A program made the translations under genes and the position numbers. A DNA stretch of 64,000 nt from Lentzea albida (GTDB taxonomy: Bacteria > Actinomycetota > Actinomycetes > Mycobacteriales > Pseudonocardiaceae), in assembly GCF_900111005.1 (NCBI RefSeq), contig NZ_FOFV01000019.1:112365-176364 (forward strand), read 5' to 3'. Below are positions 60,278-64,000 of this stretch, in pieces; position 1 is the first letter of the stretch; every line of letters begins with the position of its first letter. Under the pieces are notes generated by a model. It saw nothing but the letters and a program-made list of their open reading frames with translations, had not been told where the DNA came from and searched no databases.

Positions 60278-61312
60278 CAGCTTGTCCAGCGCGGCCTTGA
60301 ACTCGAGCTCCAACGCCGGCTCCACCTCGAACACCAGCGGCACCGTCATCTCGATCCGCTCCCCGGCCGTCAACCGCTCGACCAGCGTGTCCGCCACCTG
60401 CCGCAGGTCCTGCGCGACCTCGTGCATCGCCTCGAGCTGCCGGTCGGCGAACCGCGCCTGCACCCGAGCGGCGGCACGGGCGTTGCCGTCCGCGTAGCTC
60501 GTCCCGTGGATGGCGCGTGCCCAGTCCAGGATCTCGTCGAACGTCCGCACGAACAGCTCACCGAGGTGCACGATCCGTTCGGCGTCCCCCGGCTCACCGG
60601 CCCTGCCGAACGCGGCCTCCTGCGTCTGCGGCGTGAAGACCGACTCGACCGCGACCTTGATGATCTCGCTCAGCACCACGTTGCGGTCCCGGATGAGCCC
60701 GATCCCGTTGCCGTGCTCGACGGTCCCGTTGCGCGGCGAATACCGCAGGAAGTGCTCGCGGTACTTCGGCTGCAACTCCGCGAGCCCTTGTGCCACAACG
60801 GTCGCGTAGAGCAGGTACTCCCAGCCCTTCGGCTTCTCCCGAGCGAGCGCCGCCACCGACTTCGCGGTGATGGGCGTCGTCGAGGTGAACTCGGCACGGT
60901 GCTGCGCGAGCTTTTGCACGACGGACTGCGCGACCACCTCGTCGTCGTGCTTGCGCAGGTCCAGGTACCCGATGCTGGGCAACAGGCCGGGCACCTCGGT
61001 GTCGTCGAGCCGGATGGGCAGCAGGAACTCGTTCTGCTGCACCAACGCCCGCGCCTGCGCAGTCCGGCGTTCGTGCCGCACCAACCCCTGCTCGACGTAG
61101 TGCCGTGACGCGAACATCAGCACGTACCGAACCTTGTGCGTCAGCGTGTCAGCGATGTGCTCGACCAGATCAGCGCCCCACCGCGCCACGACCTGGTCGT
61201 CGTCGTAGTAGACCTTGACGCCCAGGTCCTCCAGACGCCGCACGATCGGCAACACCCTCTCGCGGTCCTTCTCGGCGAACGAGGGTGCGACGTCGAACTG
61301 GTACTCGGCCAC
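60269..61312 (-). CDS. TIR-domain protein with unrecognised C-terminal domain
   Basis: A 347-residue protein. Residues 4-135 form a TIR domain: FDVAPSFAEKDRERVLPIV, VKVYYDDDQ, WGADLVEHIADTL with probable catalytic glutamate E51, then YVLMFASRHYVEQGLVRHERRTAQARAL and the conserved LLPIRLDDTEVPGLLPSIGYLDL. Bacterial TIR domains of this type cleave NAD+ in anti-phage defence. The remaining 200 residues are mostly helical (WEYLLYATVVAQGLAELQP, ELFVRTFDEILDWARAI) and not recognised. No signal peptide. The upstream same-strand gene is a small membrane protein 118 bp away. Confidence 0.82.
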   Translation of the reverse strand: MAEYQFDVAPSFAEKDRERVLPIVRRLEDLGVKVYYDDDQVVARWGADLVEHIADTLTHKVRYVLMFASRHYVEQGLVRHERRTAQARALVQQNEFLLPIRLDDTEVPGLLPSIGYLDLRKHDDEVVAQSVVQKLAQHRAEFTSTTPITAKSVAALAREKPKGWEYLLYATVVAQGLAELQPKYREHFLRYSPRNGTVEHGNGIGLIRDRNVVLSEIIKVAVESVFTPQTQEAAFGRAGEPGDAERIVHLGELFVRTFDEILDWARAIHGTSYADGNARAAARVQARFADRQLEAMHEVAQDLRQVADTLVERLTAGERIEMTVPLVFEVEPALELEFKAALDKLSR

Positions 61313-61430
61313 AGGTCCAAAGTACGGCCCCGTACGTGTCGCGGAACGAACTGGACGCGGAACTGGTCAGAACGCGCGACATCGCCGTCGAGCGCCCCGC
61401 TGCGGCGCTCGACGGCGAAGAGTCGCCGCG

Positions 61431-61895
61431 TCAGCGGACGGCCGTGGTCCTGCGGTACCAGGCCCGGCGGTGTCCGGAAGGCAGTGCGACACGAGTGATC
61501 AGGTTCGTCAGCAACGCACCGATGACCAGCCACAGGAGAGCGGCCAGGCCCTCGTTGAGCAGCGTCGCGACCGACGCGTTCTCCGGGGTGAAGAGACCGT
61601 CCAGGCCGAGGGTGATCCCGTCCGCCCACCCGGAGACGAACTGGAAGAACCCGTTGCCCGCGTTCGCACCGGCGATCACCAGGAAGATGTGCACCAGCAG
61701 CACGATGGCGAACGTCCAGCACACGATGTCGATGACCGCGCAGACGGTCCGCACCGTCCGCACCCTGCGGTAGTCGTCGTCGCGCTGGACGACCTCCTCG
61801 ACCACCGGCTCGTTCACACGCGGCATATGTGGCTCGTTCACGCGCGGCATGTGTTCAGTGGGCCGCCGTAACTCCGCATCACGAGGATCCGTCAT
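61431..61895 (-). CDS. Small two-helix membrane protein
   Basis: A 154-residue membrane protein. The cytoplasmic N terminus contains a tandem repeat MPRVNEPHMPRVNEP, then VRTVCAVIDIVCWTFAIVLLVHIFLVIAGANAGNGF-type hydrophobic segment (about 55-80) and a second (LAALLWLVIGALLTNLITRVAL, about 115-138), with a basic C terminus. The pattern resembles YggT-like small membrane proteins. ATG at 61895 or 61913. It is divergent from tyrS (59 bp). Confidence 0.75.
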   Translation of the reverse strand: MTDPRDAELRRPTEHMPRVNEPHMPRVNEPVVEEVVQRDDDYRRVRTVRTVCAVIDIVCWTFAIVLLVHIFLVIAGANAGNGFFQFVSGWADGITLGLDGLFTPENASVATLLNEGLAALLWLVIGALLTNLITRVALPSGHRRAWYRRTTAVR

Positions 61896-61954
61896 GCCCT
61901 CGGGCGTACCCATGCGAGTACCAGGTCGAAACCCGTTGGACCAGGTAGGCGACA

Positions 61955-63238
61955 ATGAGACGCGTGAGCGAGCACATCCTTGACGAACTTGCCTGGCGCG
62001 GCCTGATCGCGACGTCCACCGACCTCGACGCACTCCGGAAGGACCTGGACGCCGGCCCGCTCACCCTCTATTGCGGTTTCGACCCGACGGCGCCGTCGCT
62101 GCACGCCGGCAACCTGGTCCCGCTGCTCATGCTCAAGCGCTTCCAGATGGCGGGGCACCGGCCCGTCGTGCTGGCGGGCGGGGCGACGGGCATGATCGGC
62201 GACCCGCGCGACACCGGTGAGCGCACGCTGAACTCGCTCGACACCGTCGCCGAGTGGGCCGGGCGCATCCGCGGCCAGCTGGAGCGGTTCGTCGACTTCG
62301 ACGACTCGGCCACGGGCGCGGTCGTCGAGAACAACCTCAACTGGACCGGCCAGGTCACCGCGCTCGAGTTCCTGCGCGATGTCGGCAAGCACTTCTCGAT
62401 CAACGTCATGCTGTCGCGGGAGACGGTCAAGCGCCGCCTCGAGGGCGACGGCATGTCGTACACCGAGTTCAGCTACCTGCTCCTGCAGTCCAACGACTAC
62501 CTGGAGCTGCACCGCAAGTACGGCACCGCGCTGCAGATCGGCGGCTCGGACCAGTGGGGCAACATCGTCGGCGGCGTGGACCTGATCCGCCGCGTCGAGG
62601 GCAAGCACGTCCACGCGCTGACGGCGCCGCTGGTCACCGACGCCGAGGGCAGGAAGTTCGGCAAGTCCACCGGTGGCGGCAACGTGTGGCTCGACCCTGA
62701 GATGACCTCGCCGTACGCCTGGTACCAGTACTTCGTGAACGTCGGTGACGCCGACGTGCTGCGCTACCTGCGGTTGTTCACGTTCCTCACCCGTGAGGAG
62801 CTCGACGAGCTGGAGAAGCAGACCGCGGAGGAGCCGCACAAGCGGGCCGCGCAGAAGCGCCTCGCGCAGGAGTTCACCGACCTGGTGCACGGCGAACGCG
62901 CGACGGAGCAGGTCATCCTCGCGTCGTCGGCGCTCTTCGGCCGGGGCGAGCTGCGCGACCTCGACGCGTCGGTGCTGGAAGCGGCGCTGGCCGAGGCGCC
63001 CAAGGGCCAGGTGCGCCTGGCGGACGAGCCCACGATCGTCGACCTGCTGATCGCGTCGGGCCTGGCCGAGAGCCGGGGTGCCGCGCGGCGGACGGTCAAC
63101 GAGGGCGGCGCCTACGTGAACAACGCGAAGGTGACCGACGAGGAGTGGAAGCCGGCGTCGTCGGACCTGCTCCACGGCAAGTGGCTGGTCCTGCGCCGCG
63201 GCAAGCGCAACAACGCGAGCGTGCACGTGGAGCTCTGA
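61955..63238 (+). CDS. tyrS: Tyrosine-tRNA ligase
   Basis: A 427-residue class Ic synthetase. LYCGFDPTAPSLHAGNLVPLL carries the HIGH-like HAGN, QIGGSDQWGNIVGGVDLIRR binds tyrosine, and the KMSKS-like loop is GRKFGKSTGGGN. The C-terminal S4 RNA-binding domain covers about 355-427 (TIVDLLIASGLAESRGAARR, GGAYVNNAKV). ATG at 61955; GTG at 61964 is also plausible and matches usual family N termini. No T-box or other leader fits in the 59-bp divergent spacer. Confidence 0.97.
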   Translation: MRRVSEHILDELAWRGLIATSTDLDALRKDLDAGPLTLYCGFDPTAPSLHAGNLVPLLMLKRFQMAGHRPVVLAGGATGMIGDPRDTGERTLNSLDTVAEWAGRIRGQLERFVDFDDSATGAVVENNLNWTGQVTALEFLRDVGKHFSINVMLSRETVKRRLEGDGMSYTEFSYLLLQSNDYLELHRKYGTALQIGGSDQWGNIVGGVDLIRRVEGKHVHALTAPLVTDAEGRKFGKSTGGGNVWLDPEMTSPYAWYQYFVNVGDADVLRYLRLFTFLTREELDELEKQTAEEPHKRAAQKRLAQEFTDLVHGERATEQVILASSALFGRGELRDLDASVLEAALAEAPKGQVRLADEPTIVDLLIASGLAESRGAARRTVNEGGAYVNNAKVTDEEWKPASSDLLHGKWLVLRRGKRNNASVHVEL

Positions 63239-63258
63239 CCTGCGCGTTCAGGTCATGG

Positions 63259-63292
63259 AAGGCCGTCGGTCCCACTCGGGGCCGGCGGCCTT
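63259..63292 (+). terminator. Terminator of tyrS
   Basis: A 15-bp stem with ACTC loop (63259-63273 with 63278-63292), all pairs Watson-Crick except two G-U. It is followed by CGACGTTTCTC. It isolates tyrS from the rrn promoter region. Confidence 0.85.
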
Positions 63293-63420
63293 CGACGTTT
63301 CTCTGTGTGATCGCGGTCACAGTGTGCACGGGTTTGGGCTGCGATAGCGTGATCAGAGGGTCCTGTACGGGGCTGCTGACCTGCGGTTTCTTGATCGCGG
63401 GCGGCCGGGTTGCCCCCGAT

Positions 63421-63449
63421 TTGACCCTCAGTTGGCGTGCGTGTAACTT
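63421..63449 (+). promoter_or_regulatory. rrn promoter
   Basis: TTGACC (63421-63426), exactly 17 bp, then TAACTT (63444-63449), about 360 bp before the 16S start. The spacing and -10 suit actinobacterial rrn promoters. Weaker candidates (TAGAGT at 63532-63537, TATGTA at 63622-63627) may be further rrn promoters; actinobacterial rrn operons usually have several. Confidence 0.6.
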
Positions 63450-63679
63450 TCTCCATGTCAGCGAGGAACGGGCCGGGAACACCGGAACGGAGCGCGACAC
63501 AGGTCACGAACCAAGCTTCCACGGACTGTGGTAGAGTGGGTGACCGCGAAACGATGAAGACCCAGCCGGTAGCTCGTCTGAGCTCAGAGGCCAAGGGCGT
63601 CGGAAGTTTCAAACACAAGCTTATGTATGACACAGCCTCGGATCGAGTCGCCCTGTGGCGGATCGTGATGATGAGCGCG

Positions 63680-63790
63680 TGTTCTTTGAGAACTCAACAG
63701 CGTGCCGAAACACAGCCAGTAATATGAATACCCCTCGTCGGGGTATTCCTTTGAGATGCAAGACCAGATTGCCAGACATATTCCGTCTGG
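63680..63790 (+). promoter_or_regulatory. rrn leader: boxA-like element and processing hairpins
   Basis: TGTTCTTTGAGA (63680-63691) is boxA-like and marks the antitermination/processing leader. A 9-bp stem GAATACCCC/GGGGTATTC (63726-63748) follows, then a 6-bp stem CCAGAC/GTCTGG (63772-63790) just before 16S, probably part of the RNase processing stalk. The stretch 63293-63680 otherwise holds only promoter candidates, with no protein-coding gene. Confidence 0.65.
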
Positions 63791-63810
63791 AGCGATCAAA
63801 CACAATCCTT

Positions 63811-64000
<190 letters not shown>

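Noticed and set aside
63726..63748. Hairpin before 16S as an intrinsic terminator
   Set aside because: It lies inside the rrn leader after boxA; a processing or antitermination role is more likely than termination.

Overview
The window is a GC-rich actinobacterial chromosome segment. The 16S rRNA 5' end at its right edge, the mycothiol-dependent enzyme family, the frequent GTG/TTG starts, the leaderless-looking promoters and the order infC-rpmI-rplT-trmH / pheST / argCJBDFR-H / tyrS / rrn all point to the order Pseudonocardiales (Lentzea, Lechevalieria or Saccharothrix type). The genus is an inference from memory of 16S sequences, not a search. No CRISPR array, insertion sequence, prophage, integrase or tRNA gene was seen. 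This is core chromosome with interspersed accessory cassettes.

Layout. 1-10 kb: small metabolic and regulatory genes (ArsR/SRPBCC pair, PLP aminotransferase, RNase HI with a cysteine-rich tail, short amidase, MBL hydrolase, acyltransferase, mycothiol-dependent enzyme) with two decayed genes at 3222-3486 and 6658-7396. 10-13.3 kb: uvrA behind two DNA-damage control elements. 13.4-19.6 kb: a START-like protein, two membrane-anchored vWA-like proteins (one with a RHIM/BASS-like amyloid motif), a TetR-monooxygenase pair with twin operators, and a three-repeat lipoprotein. 19.6-28.3 kb: alpha-galactosidase, then a divergent cluster (GntP permease, D-aminoacylase-family deacylase, fold-III PLP deaminase facing a KDG-type kinase, IclR regulator and RidA) that reads as a complete route from an N-acylated amino-sugar acid such as N-acetyl-D-glucosaminate to 2-keto-3-deoxygluconate-6-phosphate. 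28.3-31.2 kb: a SUKH-type protein and a small three-gene membrane/zinc-ribbon operon.

31.2-42.8 kb: translation genes (infC with a structured, attenuator-like leader, rpmI, rplT, a SpoU rRNA methyltransferase without an ATG/GTG/TTG start, pheS, pheT), interrupted by an S41-like protease and an HSP90-like/TPR two-gene operon. 42.9-45.4 kb: five small secreted proteins with SipW/TasA-like signal regions, expressed from two promoter regions that share a 20-bp element. 45.4-52.3 kb: AlkD-like protein, a secreted protein, soluble transhydrogenase, and a two-histidine-kinase/one-response-regulator operon. 52.4-60.3 kb: the arginine operon argC-J-B-D-F-R-(small ORF)-H-mpg with start/stop overlaps, an ARG-box-like operator and no argG. 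60.3-64 kb: a TIR-domain protein, a small membrane protein, tyrS, a strong terminator, and the rrn promoter/leader running into 16S rRNA.

The best candidates for undescribed biology are the vWA pair with the amyloid-like motif, the secreted SipW-like cluster with its shared element and sequestered ribosome binding site, the HSP90-like/TPR pair, the solitary TIR protein with an unrecognised C-terminal domain, and the twin kinases that carry their only extracytoplasmic domain after the ATPase. All functional proposals are inference from sequence reading; no database search was possible.
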